A stretch of DNA of 64,000 nt, from contig JAJOHG010000001.1 of the NCBI GenBank assembly GCA_021029095.1, positions 744,001 to 808,000 of the forward strand. Direction: 5' to 3'. This DNA comes from Phellopilus nigrolimitatus. Lineage: Eukaryota > Basidiomycota > Agaricomycetes > Hymenochaetales > Hymenochaetaceae. The notes below the pieces were generated by a model. The model was not told where the DNA came from. It saw only the letters and a list, made by a program, of their open reading frames with translations, and searched no databases. This document shows, piece after piece, positions 10,912 through 21,078 of the stretch. The stretch's first letter is position 1. Every line of letters begins with the position of its first letter. The position numbers and the translations under genes were made by a program.

Positions 10912-11727
10912 GTTTCCATTCAAGCGCAAAAGCGCAACGACTGATTGAGTGGTTGTGTTGTTTGTGTTAGGTGTGGCTGGGGATGTTATTATGGTCAAAA
11001 GCGGCGCTGCCGAATATGGCACGGATGTTCAAGTGCACCTAGACGGGCTGCAGGCTATCGGAGAGCGAGCTACAGATAGGCAGGAGTGCAAAAGCAAGAG
11101 AGCGGGAAAGGTTCACACTGGACTTTTTTGAGGGTGATTACGATAGCGTGGATGCGGCCAACCGAGAGGCTATGTTTCGCTTAGCGGATGTACAATGTTC
11201 TCGGGCCGTGCACGCTCGTACACGCCGGCCTGTGGCGTCGATGAGGACGTGGAGGAAGGATGAAGAGAAAGGGATAGTAGGACGGCCGTAAGCTTGTCCG
11301 CCTGGGACTCCATGGGGTTCTGTTGTATTTCCGGTGCCAGACTCAGTGGTGAGACTAAATCAGCGCTAATTGATGCAGCTGTCACCCACTCATACTCCTG
11401 TGAAACCTCCGCCTTCATCGCCCGTCCCCTTCACACCACACGGCGCGCCATCTTCCTTCCTATTCTCGCCCCTTCTCTGAATAGGGATTGTCCTTTGAAC
11501 GGATATAAACCGATTGAATCCTATGTACAGCGAATACGGTACTACAAACCTGCCTATATGCGCAACAAAGAACATCGGGATTGTAGAATCCCACGGTCCG
11601 ATGCTAAGAAGCACTAACATCGTCTACGACAAACAGACTTTAGAACCGCCGCCATACGGCGTTCGGCGGGGGCACCGGCGGATGTGGTGTACTGTGTAAG
11701 AAGAAAGACTACTTAACTCTTACGAGC
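10912..11727. other. Region between methyltransferase and SF3B5 genes
   Basis: Holds the promoter of the methyltransferase gene and the 3' UTR of SF3B5. An 82-codon minus-strand ATG frame (11170-11418) and a 107-codon plus-strand frame (11294-11617) overlap and neither has recognisable motifs. I treat both as chance frames or upstream ORFs. Confidence 0.45.
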
Positions 11728-12284
11728 TTAGTCCTCGTCTTTTGCAGGTGGTGGTCCGCAAGGCTGAAGCATTCGCTTCAGAAGTAGAATCATGAGCAAC
11801 AGATTGTGTCTGTTAGAACGCCGGCGAGCGCACACACCTCTGTCATCTCGAATTTTACCCTCCCTATGCTCTCTCCGTCAGCGATGGCCAGGTATGACGC
11901 CAGTGTGGGATGGCCCACGATAGATGCGCAGGTGTCACGGTGCTGGTGCGTCAACCATTCACTATCAATCGAAGAGTCGTCAGGATGTTGTGTCTCGATT
12001 TGAACCGAGTGCACGTACTACTTAGTCATATCGGCATGGCCTAATGGTGAAACAAGTCAAGATAGGCGTATACAAGTGTAGAGTAAATGATCGTTCTCAC
12101 CGGTTCCAGTGTACCGAGCATGCACTGGAAAAGTGAAACAACATGAATGAATTAGCAAAACACGGAAAATCGACGGCCCTCACGATGCTCTAGCTGCGTG
12201 TTGGCAGTATATCTGAGTTCCGACGACTGTTGAGGCAAGATTGGACGAAAAGATAAGCGCAATGAGAGATCAAGGACATACCAT
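11728..12284 (-). CDS. SF3B5: Splicing factor 3B subunit 5 (SF3b10)
   Basis: Small core subunit of the U2 snRNP SF3b complex, which recognises the intron branch site (yeast Ysf3). Six exons: 12284-12282 (ATG only), 12226-12184, 12124-12101, 12040-12019, 11961-11838, 11775-11728, total 264 nt = 87 aa, close to the 86 aa of the human protein. The spliced reading contains LEHLHARYTGTGHADMTKYE, WLTHQHRDT, YLAIADGES, GRVKFEM and MLQPCGPP, the family signature. An in-frame TGA four codons upstream of the ATG rules out a longer first exon in the same frame. Divergent from CCT7 by 183 bp. Confidence 0.93.
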
Positions 12285-12467
12285 GGATGTTGCTGGTCAA
12301 GAACAAGAGAATTTCGGAGAGGTGCAAAAGGGTAGTTTTGAAATTAGGCTGGAAGTAGTAAAATGGAAAAGGCGTCGTAATCCGAGCTTCCTTCGAAAAA
12401 CGCGTTAGTAGACGCGTACAGTCAACCTGGTGCTCGTCGTCGTTGTTGTCAAAAAATCAGTCAAAAA
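12285..12467. promoter_or_regulatory. Divergent promoter SF3B5 / CCT7 with two ACGCGT boxes
   Basis: Two perfect MluI cell-cycle boxes, ACGCGT at 12400-12405 and 12412-12417, sit in the 183-bp interval between the start codons. The spacing suggests one site for an MBF-type factor. Function is inferred. Confidence 0.45.
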
Positions 12468-14426
12468 ATGCAGCGAGGTCTACCTATGGTATAAATCTAT
12501 TCCAGCCATTCTAATGAGCTTTTATTGACTGAGCGATCAGCAACCCACGGTCGTGCTCCTGCGTGAGGGTACAGACACCTCGCAGGGCAAGCCCCAGCTC
12601 CTCTCAAACATCTCCGCATGTCTCGCCGTCGCAGACACCCTTTCGACAACGCTGGGCCCTCGTGGCATGGACAAACTCATTGTCAATGATCGCGGCGAGG
12701 CTCAAATAACGAACGATGGTGCGACAATCCTCAAGCTGCTCGAAATCGTCCATCCCGCTGCTCGCACGTTAGTCGACATCGCTCGTGCACAAGACGCAGA
12801 GATCGGAGATGGGACGACGAGCGTCGTGTTGATTGCTGCCCAACTCCTAAAGGAGGTTAAGGGATACGTTGAGGAGGGTGTCAGCCCGCATATTATCATG
12901 AAAGGTTTCCGGAAAGCTGCGCAACTGGTGCGTATGAACCTGTTCTTTCAAGTCACATTAACTGAGTGTTTGGGGAAGGCTATCGAACGCATAATGGAGA
13001 TTCAAATCACGGTTGACAAATCAGATCCAGAGTATGTCTGTTCCACTCTTTGTCTTAAATTTACATCTTAAAGAATAATCTCAGACGCTTCCGATCGCTG
13101 CTCATCAAATGTGCTTCAACGTCAATGTCATCAAAACTTATTCATTCCGAAAAACCTTTCTTCTCCAAGATGGTTGTAGATGCTGTACAATGCCTTGATG
13201 AGAACGACTTGGACGAGTCGCTTATTGGGATCAAGAAGATCCCTGGCGGAGGCATGCAGGACTCGAAGCTCGTCCGCGGTGTGTCATTTAAAAAGACATT
13301 CACGTATGCTGGTGCAGAGCAGCAGCCCAAGTTGTTTAAGGACCCGCTCATCCTTTGTCTCAACGTCGAACTCGAACTCAAGGCAGAGAAGGACAACGCA
13401 GAAGTTCGTATTGAGCAGGTGTCGGACTACCAGGCGATCGTAGACGCGGAATGGGAAATCATCTACCGCAAGCTCGAGGCCATCGAAAAGACTGGAGCGA
13501 AGGTTGTGCTGAGCAAGCTCCCAATTGGCGATCTCGCGACTCAATGGTTCGCCGATCGTGACATCTTCTGCGCCGGGCGCGTTCCCGCTGGTGACTTGCG
13601 CCGCGTCGTGCAGGCTGTCGGCGGTTCTGTGCAATCCACCTGCTCGGATATTTCGCGCGAGCATCTCGGCATGTGCGGTCGTTTTGAAGAACACCAAGTG
13701 GGCGGGGAAAGATACAATGTATTTGAGGAGTGTCCGAAAGCGAAGACATGTACTCTGCTTCTCAGGGGAGGTGCCGAGCAGTTCATCGAAGAAGTCGAGC
13801 GGAGTCTGCATGATGCTATCATGGTGGTGAAGAGGGCCGTGCGAAACGGCGATATCGTTGCTGGGGGAGGAGCCACCGAGGCAAGTTTCTTTTAAAGACC
13901 GGAGTTCTTTTGTCAGAGCTAAATCCCGTTTACACAGATGGACATATCTGCGCATATTCGAAAGCACGCCCTTACCATCCCCGGAAAAATGCAGTTAATT
14001 ATGACTGCATTTGCACACGCTCTCGAAATCATTCCTCGCCAAATTTCTGACAATGCTGGGCTTGACTCGACGGACGTGCTCAACAAGCTCCGCATGCGGC
14101 ACGCCAAGGGCGAGCTTTGGGCAGGCGTCGACGTTGATGGTGTGGACGGTGTGCGCAACAACATGGACGCGTTCGTGTGGGAGCCGAGTCTTGTGAAGTC
14201 AAACGCCATAAGCAGTGCAACAGAAGCTGCCTGCCTTATCCTCAGCGTGGACGAGACCGTCCGAAACCCCCAGAGCGAACAGGTACGCTTTGTTTTGTAT
14301 TGTATGGAGTAGACAACCACTCACGTTTTCTGCCTGATTTTCCAGCAAAACCCAGGTCCGAAGGCACCGCCGGGCGCTGCCGCGCGTGCAATGAGGGGAC
14401 GTGGCCGTGGTATGCCGAGACGATGA
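12468..14426 (+). CDS. CCT7: T-complex protein 1 subunit eta (CCT7)
   Basis: Subunit of the cytosolic chaperonin CCT/TRiC that folds actin and tubulin. Exons: 12468-12488, 12541-12927, 12979-13031, 13085-13880, 13938-14282, 14346-14426; 1683 nt, 560 aa, normal for the eta subunit. Group II chaperonin motifs: [53 protein letters not shown] and LSNISAC near the start and the Gly/Arg-rich tail [10 protein letters not shown] point to eta. The start at 12468 (MQRGLPM) has A at -3; the Met at 12486 is an alternative. The intron at 13881-13937 begins GC (GCAAGT) instead of GT. Confidence 0.95.
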
Positions 14427-14938
14427 TTTGGGTGGCAGCAAATGTGTCCATTCATAGCGTACGGTTTTCTTCGATAGATGTAATAAGCAGTCGACCGAGA
14501 TGCCACAAAAATGCGAATTCAATAAATGAGGGGGAAACACTGACTATCAGGAAGGAGAAACGCTTGAATCTGCAAAGTGTGAATGCCTTGGTGTACTTGT
14601 TCTTATTCATGTACCAATGGGGCTCGATCGTTTGAAGACCCATGGCAGCTCCTGAATTACGCTTTCCATTTATTTTTGAAAGGCGATCGATGAGAAGATT
14701 TGGAGAAAATATATGTAACTCCTGACCTGAATTGTTGTGGCTATTCGGTCAACCGGCTATGTTTTTCTCAAAGTCGATGCTGCGAGACCGGGAAAGTAGA
14801 CTACGTCCTCAAATCGCTTCCTTAGCTATTTGGTCTATGTTTTATTCAAGCACTGATCCCTACCTATCGGTCAAATTTTACTTAAAGTAACGTTCTTACC
14901 AAAAAGAAAAGCACTAGCGTTCCCCTCGAGAAGCAAGC
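14427..14938. other. Convergent 3' intergenic region
   Basis: Between the stop codons of CCT7 (+) and the EFM3-type gene (-). AT-rich UTR-like sequence; no gene recognised. Confidence 0.5.
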
Positions 14939-16288
14939 TCATATAACGGTTTTGCATGTTATAGTGAAGAGAGTTACACGGACATCCTCTTCGCTCGACC
15001 GATCAGGCTGGTTGTATGAAAAGGTTGAGAATAACCCATACTGAATGACTTCCTCTTCTCTGACTTTAAGCCCCGCATCCTGACTCTGCCGGACAAATTC
15101 TGACAGCGTAGCCTCGTTACGCCGAGTGGCTGCGATAATAGCCTTCCTTTCAGATTCCGCAGCGCTCAAGAATCGTGGTTCCAATGCAAGCTTAAGCACG
15201 GCGACAAGCGAGGGAATTATCCTGGCATCATAAACCTAGTTTACAACAAATCAGCCTGAGTTTGTACCAGTAACTGAGCGAGAAAGAAGACCAGATCGGC
15301 TCCAAGGACGACGTCCGCTTTCATTTCATCCAACAGGTCCAAAAGTCCGGGTAGACGATCGACGTCTAGAGCATGGGACCAGTCCAACAAGCTAAAGCGC
15401 ACTCGTGGGTGAGAACGAAGATTGTCTGAAGTGGTGGCGGTGTTGGTACAGAATCGCGGTTCATTATGATAATACGCACTGCAGGGCAAGGAGATATTGC
15501 TTTCGCAACGGGCAAGCACATGATCGGTCAAGTCGGTCAAGTATAATGACACCAGTTCATTTTTTGGAGCTTCATTCTCTAGACTCAGATACTCGTTCTG
15601 TAACTGGGCTACCACATTCCCCAGAAACCCGGCACCACAACCGAGTTCCAATACCCGAGAGGCTTCCACCAGGTCTTGGTACAGTAAATGCTTGAGAAAA
15701 GATAGATGAATACTGGCTAACAATAGCTGGGCTTACCACGATGTGTGATTAGATATTCTGCGAGAATGAAGCTAGCCGTCCACGTCCTCAAACCCGTTGT
15801 TCCGCTTTCAATAGTCGTGCGAGCCTCGAACAAAGTGCATTTGTTATACTGATCCAGTCTGGAATTAGACAACTTAGACACATATTGCAATGGATCATTC
15901 CAGATGTAGGTGACGAAAGATGGTGGAGGAGGTTGAGCAAACGAGACTGTCTGGCTAACGGTGAACGTATCAGGAGATGTCATACGAATAAAGAGTTCAG
16001 GACCATTTACGCTGTTGATAATGATGTCGATAGAAGAGGAAGATAATGCGCATATATGCTTTCATCTACTTCGTAGCCTTGCTCCTCTATATTCCTAATG
16101 GTCCATTTCCAAAAAGAGCGTTGGTAATTCGCATCAGGAGGGTAAGATCGAAAGTGGTCGGAAGAGACAAGGTGATCAATGAGCACATTCTGGATATCAT
16201 GATTTGAGTTTTGAGAAGGCCATTCTAACTTAGAAAGTGGCACTAGAGAAGCATAAGACTGGAGGAGAGTGAACAGCTGCCCTTGCAT
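14939..16288 (-). CDS. Protein-lysine methyltransferase, EFM3/EEF2KMT (FAM86) type
   Basis: Seven-beta-strand lysine methyltransferase of family 16; members of the FAM86/EFM3 branch trimethylate elongation factor 2. The start at 16288 (MQGQLFTLL) leads into an N-terminal helical region (HDIQNVLIDHLVSSD, RSFWKWTIRNIEEQGYEVDE) like the FAM86 N-domain. Later exons carry TVSQTVSFAQ, CTLFEARTTIESGTTGLRTW (the E-x-R-x-x-I-x-x-G-T-T-G-L-R-T-W run of these enzymes), motif I VLELGCGAGFLG, LLDWSHA and DVVLGADLV. The C-terminus includes VREEEVIQYGLFSTF. Length and motifs are complete. Divergent from the Bot1-type gene. It could act on another substrate, but the FAM86 N-domain favours eEF2. Confidence 0.85.
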
Positions 16289-16413
16289 TAAGCAGAAGAA
16301 ATTAAAGGAGGATAAGCAGTTGCGGTGCCGGACCGGTGCGCAGATTGACCGGCCCTAAGCAAGATCAGCTGATCTAGGATAGACAAACAGTTTTTGTGCA
16401 TTCTCGTCGTGTA
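16289..16413. promoter_or_regulatory. Divergent promoter EFM3-type / Bot1-type
   Basis: Only 125 bp separate the two start codons, so both genes must share or overlap promoter elements. Both products serve translation (cytosolic elongation factor modification and mitochondrial ribosome). No clear motif seen. Confidence 0.4.
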
Positions 16414-17828
16414 ATGTCTGTTCGACTTGGTCCGCGACCTCGATTGCCAGTCTCTTGCGTTCAGCCCGCGTTCAGTCGTGGCATTCGCCTTCTTCGTCGT
16501 TCTGTTGGCGACAATGTCAACAAATGGCTGACCGGCCCAGGTCTGCAATACAAGACGCCGGGGGATGGTCCTAATTGGCTTGGGGAGAAACACGTATGTC
16601 ACCCAGTATTTTCTGCCTTTGTCGCATGCGCCAATACTTTCTACGAAAGCCATTTCCGTTGAACCCATCATTCAGACCACCCCCGCCTGTCTCTGACAAG
16701 ACGCGAACGCTCATCTACGAACGTTATATGTCCAGTCCGAGGAAGAATAACATTCGTAAATTATCGGCGGAGTTTGGCATCAGCTTAAAGCGTGTTGATG
16801 CCATACTTCGGCTGAAAAGCATGGAAGCGGGTTGGGAAAAGGTGAGCTGCTTCATTTTTTCTTAGTGTTTCCAACAATTCGCTAGTCGATACCTTATATG
16901 ATGAACCTATAACGATTAGTCTTTAAGACGCCCACATGGTTAAATATCTCAAGCTACATAGCTCCCTGATTTTCCATTGCCCTTCGCATTCCGTCCTGTA
17001 CTCAAATGCTTACATCCTATTTCTATTGTAGCAGGTATGTTTTGATTTCTTCTGACATGGGCCCAAGTGAAATTCAATTCCGCCTCGTTTTTGTAAATGA
17101 AGGTATGTTTGATCTCTACACTGTCTGTGATGATGATACAACATCATCATTCGCGAATTGAAAGACCTGGATGCTTGTCATCTCTTGGTTACACCGTTTT
17201 CAACCCCACCTGATGGCTTTCTAATGACGGCTTTTTTGGGACGTTTCCGTACGATCTATTCGTCGGCTTATCATATTTTCTTTCAGGGAAAGCAACTGCA
17301 AACCGGTTTCGTTGCTGGCATGGAACGCATACTTGGGGCGACCGAGCTCGCTTCAGGCACTGTTCCAGCGTCGAGGTTGAATGTCACTGCAGCTGACTTG
17401 CAGGACCAGGATGAGTCTGACGACCATGCTCGTGATCGATACCAGCGTCTCTTCTGGGAGCCTGTCGTCGAAGGCGAGGTAAGCACTGAGTTTTCATAAC
17501 GTCACCTAGTGTTTGACTGACCCTTTCGCAGGAACCGGTTCTCCCTAAGTTGCTCGAGCAAGCGAAGGATGAGTCGAAGGCTGCGCGTGCCGAGGCTGCG
17601 AAAGCGATGTCTAATATCAAGCTGCTTACTGGACGTGAAAATCAGGACGGACCGGCTACCCTGCTTAAAGCAGAGAATGTTATCATTCGCGCTGCGCAAG
17701 GTCGAGCTGGAACAGTCTTTAAAGATGTCGGTGGTCGCTTCCTCGATGTCGATGACCGTAGTAGAAGGATACACGAAGCGGACCGTCGCAAGCAGTCCAA
17801 GAATACACGACAGGCGTCGGATTCATGA
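16414..17828 (+). CDS. Mitochondrial small-subunit ribosomal protein, Bot1/mS45 type
   Basis: Member of the 'eukaryotic mitochondrial regulator protein' family (fission yeast Bot1, budding yeast Mrps35/mS45). Exons 16414-16593, 16650-16841, 17287-17478, 17532-17828; 861 nt, 286 aa. The start MSVRLGPRPRLPV followed by Arg-rich, acid-free sequence is a typical mitochondrial presequence. Core motifs: WLTGPGLQY, NPSFRPPPPVSDKTRTLIYE, NIRKLSAEFGISLKRVDAIL, LRLKSMEAGWEK, GKQLQTGFVAGMERILG, and GGRFLDVDDRSRR. The third intron is 445 nt (16842-17286), about eight times the usual size here. Confidence 0.87.
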
Positions 17829-18093
17829 TTTTTCCGTTTCTTAGATTACTTATTTATATTTCTACTCTGTACACGCTTTTCTCGTATTCTGCAATCAAGG
17901 AAGTCTTCTACAATGCATCAGTCTCAATGAAGACTTGCCCCTGTTGTACATCATACATACATTTAAGGACGCGTCAGGTTACATACATCATGAGTGAATC
18001 GTTACATATCCAGCAAGAGAAAAAACAAATACAGTAACTTACAATATTGGACAAAATATAGGTAAGGAAGGAATGCAAACGTCTTACAGTGTT
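17829..18093. other. Convergent 3' intergenic region
   Basis: UTR-like AT-rich sequence between the stop codons of the Bot1-type and F-box genes. Nothing else seen. Confidence 0.5.
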
Positions 18094-21078
18094 TTACATT
18101 ATGATGCAGCCTTCTCTTTCTCTGTCTCCGCCAGTCCAGCCAATGGGAGAAGTGGACCCGGATGCACGCCTCGCACCCGGAGACCACCACTTCGACGACG
18201 ATCTTTTCGTCGAGAAATAATCCTCCTCGCCTCCGGTTTTGGCGTCGCGGCCGCTCTTCCTATTCGCTTTCCGCCGCTTCTCCCTCGCCGCTTCCACGGC
18301 ATCCACAATCTGCCACGAATAAAAAGACTTCAACGCAACCCGGCTTTCGTCGCACTCGTCCGTGCCAACGCTTAGGCCTTCGTTGTCCCGGGCGTCGAGG
18401 TAACGCAAATGCCTTGCGTCCCAACCGCGCCAGCCTTTGCGCGTTCGCGTGGACCCGGCGACATCCTTGACAGCGTTCTCACCGACGCCGCGGCAGTCGA
18501 TGATGGCGATCTCCGCATTCGCGGCCTGCCGCTTGCGCACCAGGCGCACAAACTCCTTGACAGCTGTGCCCGAGACACGCGTGTTGTCCACCTCGAGCCG
18601 CTTCAGACGTGTGCATGCGCGAATGAGCGCTAGGATGGCATCGTTGGTCAGCTGTATGGCGTAGGATAGGTTCAGCTGTTCGAGCTGCGAGCCCGGCTCG
18701 GAAGGTGGCGAACTCGGCTGACCATCGATAATCGGCGGGGTCAGCGCTGCAAGCGTAACGTCGGTGATATTACACGCCTCTTCAAGATCAAGGCGGCGTA
18801 GATAGGGAGTCGTGTTCAATAATTGAACGAGTCCTTCGTCTTTTAACTCAGAACCGACGCCGGCCAGTTCAAGAAACTCCAACTTCGGAACTGCGTGCGC
18901 TAAATGCAAGCATGCTCGGTCCGATAGTAAGGGGCAGAACGAAAGAGAGAGATGTCGAAGCCCTGTGACTCGACGCCTATATTTCGTCGGGTCGCTAGGA
19001 TCATGTCCCGCCTCCCGAGAAGTTAGAAGGACTTCGTGAGAGTTATCGTCGGTGTCTCTACAAGCCACAAACGCCTCCAGAGCCGTATTGTGGAGTTCGC
19101 GGGCACCGTTCAAATCCAGGACTTCGAGGTTAGTGGCGTACGTACCGAGCAACGACATCAACCTGTCGTTGGCTCGTTTCAAGCCAGACACTCGAAGTTC
19201 CTTCAGAGGCAGAGTTGACCCATTCCCTCGGCGGAAAACAATAAAAGATATTATTCCGTCCACGTCCATATTGTGGCAACGGCTGAGATCAAGGGAAACA
19301 ATGGCAGGACAGTGCGTAGCCAGTGTGAGGCACGTTTCATTTGTTACGACAGACAAGCCCTTTAATTTGAGCTTAAGCAAGAGAGGTGAACTGATAAGGA
19401 TATTGTGCAGTGCGTAAGCCGTAATAACCGTGCAGCCAGAAAAATTGACATCTGTAAGTTGCGTCGCCAGATGGTCCTCAGAAAATGCGTTACGAATACA
19501 AAATGACTTTGTAATGTCTAGAAGTGAAGAAGCAGAGAGTTGCGTGTGCCCGGACAAATTGATGGTGCGGACGAATGAACCAGAAGACGATGTGAGACGG
19601 AGCAGTAAATACGAAGGAAGCTGTGGAAATGCCTGAAGATCGAGGTTGACCCACAGCTGCCCATCAAGCACTAATCGCTCCCAGGATTTGCATACCTATA
19701 TTTTACTTTACGTGAGACGAGAAAAGGCAATCAACAAAAGCGAACGTACACTGCTAATTCGCAGCAATTCAACAAAGCCCTTCTCTTTACCCGTCCAGCG
19801 ATGTTCCTTCTTCGAAGCTTTCGAAGCTGTCCAAGAAGACGACCGCATGGCAAGCTCTCCATCGACCTCATGTAGACGAAGCAAGGTCTGGAATATTCTC
19901 AGCTTTATCTCTTTGGGTAGCATGTGATCAAATAAATCCGGCGGAACGGGTTTTTCGTCGGCAGAGGCGACAGGTTCCTTGTATGAGTCTGAAGTAACAG
20001 TCGAACCGCGCTCGATCGCGAATGCGCACGGAGTGGATGGTTCCGAAAGACTGGCGTATAGCTCGTGTCCGATTCTTTCAGTTGGTGTATTCGTCGGGGC
20101 ACTCTCCTCCGGCTCGAGGTCACATTCTATATCTTCGTATTTTCGCAGAAGTAGTCTGCGAGCCAAGTTGCTAGGACGCTTTCCCTTCGCGAGGCTCAGC
20201 TTCGTCCTTGTCAAAAGAGGCTTAACAGAGGGAGAGGATAAAGAAGAGAAAGAGCGAGTGCGTGAAGGATATCTCTGAATGAAGGGCGGTGAATCCGGCC
20301 GTAAAGGAGACGCGACGCTCGCTGGTAACTCGATATGTGATGCGAAAATGTGGTGATGAGACGAGCCTGCGATCTCTGCGGAAGAATGATCTTCGATAGG
20401 CCAGTTGGTTTCACCACGGGCGAATCCCGATGGACTAAAAGACAAGGGCGGAAGGATAGGCGGAGAAGCTCTGGATTTCCCTTTCCCTGCTCCCGCCTGA
20501 TCTGTATCGTCGTCACTAAAATCCCGTTCAACTCCGGTATAAGATGAACCGGGAGTCGTGATCTCAGTGGTATAACTAGTAGCCCCCTGGCTTCCATAGA
20601 GCAGGTGGGGAGAAGTAACTGGAGAAAATCCGAATGAAGCAAGAGTCTGCGGAGACGAAACAGAGGATGAAGGCAAGTGGGAAAGTAGGCTTCCTCTGCT
20701 CGGACCGGATGAAATAGCAGAGGAGAATGGATCGAAATCCGAGTCCGGACTGCCTCTGGGTAAGATGTCCATTGGTTGAGACGCCGACTTGCCTTTACCC
20801 TTGTAAGTTTCCAAGCTCTCCTCGTCCCCAAGAGCTCCATAGACACCGGACGACTGTGCTTTCGAGATCGAATCGACGACTTCCGCGGGCGTCGAGGCCG
20901 CAGAAAAGGACGATAGGTCAAGGTTATCGAAATGAGGAATGTATGACATGTCGGAGAGCTCAAGGGGCATTGCAGGCGCGCCTACAGGAAAGACAGGTAG
21001 CTCTGCGCCTTCAAAAGGCTCGAGACCGTCGAAGTCGAAAAGGGTCTCCTCGCCATCGATGGCATGCCCCCGACTCAT
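18094..21078 (-). CDS. F-box / leucine-rich repeat protein with C-terminal CaaX box
   Basis: Probable substrate receptor of an SCF (Skp1-cullin-F-box) ubiquitin ligase. Two exons: 21078-19750 and 19695-18094 (54-nt intron), 976 aa. The start is MSRGHAIDGEE. About 340 Ser/Pro-rich disordered residues precede the F-box (residues roughly 390-455: PDLFDHMLPKEIKLRIFQ, then ISSVCKSWERLVLDGQLW). The C-terminal half is a run of LRRs of the Grr1/FBXL cysteine-containing type (LTDVNFSGCTVITAYALHN, SLDLSRCHNM, HLSLSFCPLLSDRACLHL, RLDLEEACNITDVTLAAL, QLNLSYAIQLTNDAI). The last four residues are C-I-I-M before TAA, a consensus farnesylation box, which would tether the protein to membranes as in animal FBXL2/FBXL20. 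Confidence 0.87.

Noticed and set aside
12486..12488. ATG-only first exon for CCT7, parallel to SF3B5
   Set aside because: An in-frame ATG with better context lies 18 nt upstream (12468), so exon 1 most likely codes seven residues.
17127..17215. C/D-box snoRNA call inside the Bot1 intron
   Set aside because: C-like and D-like boxes are present, but there is no terminal stem or clear guide; kept only as a finding to test.
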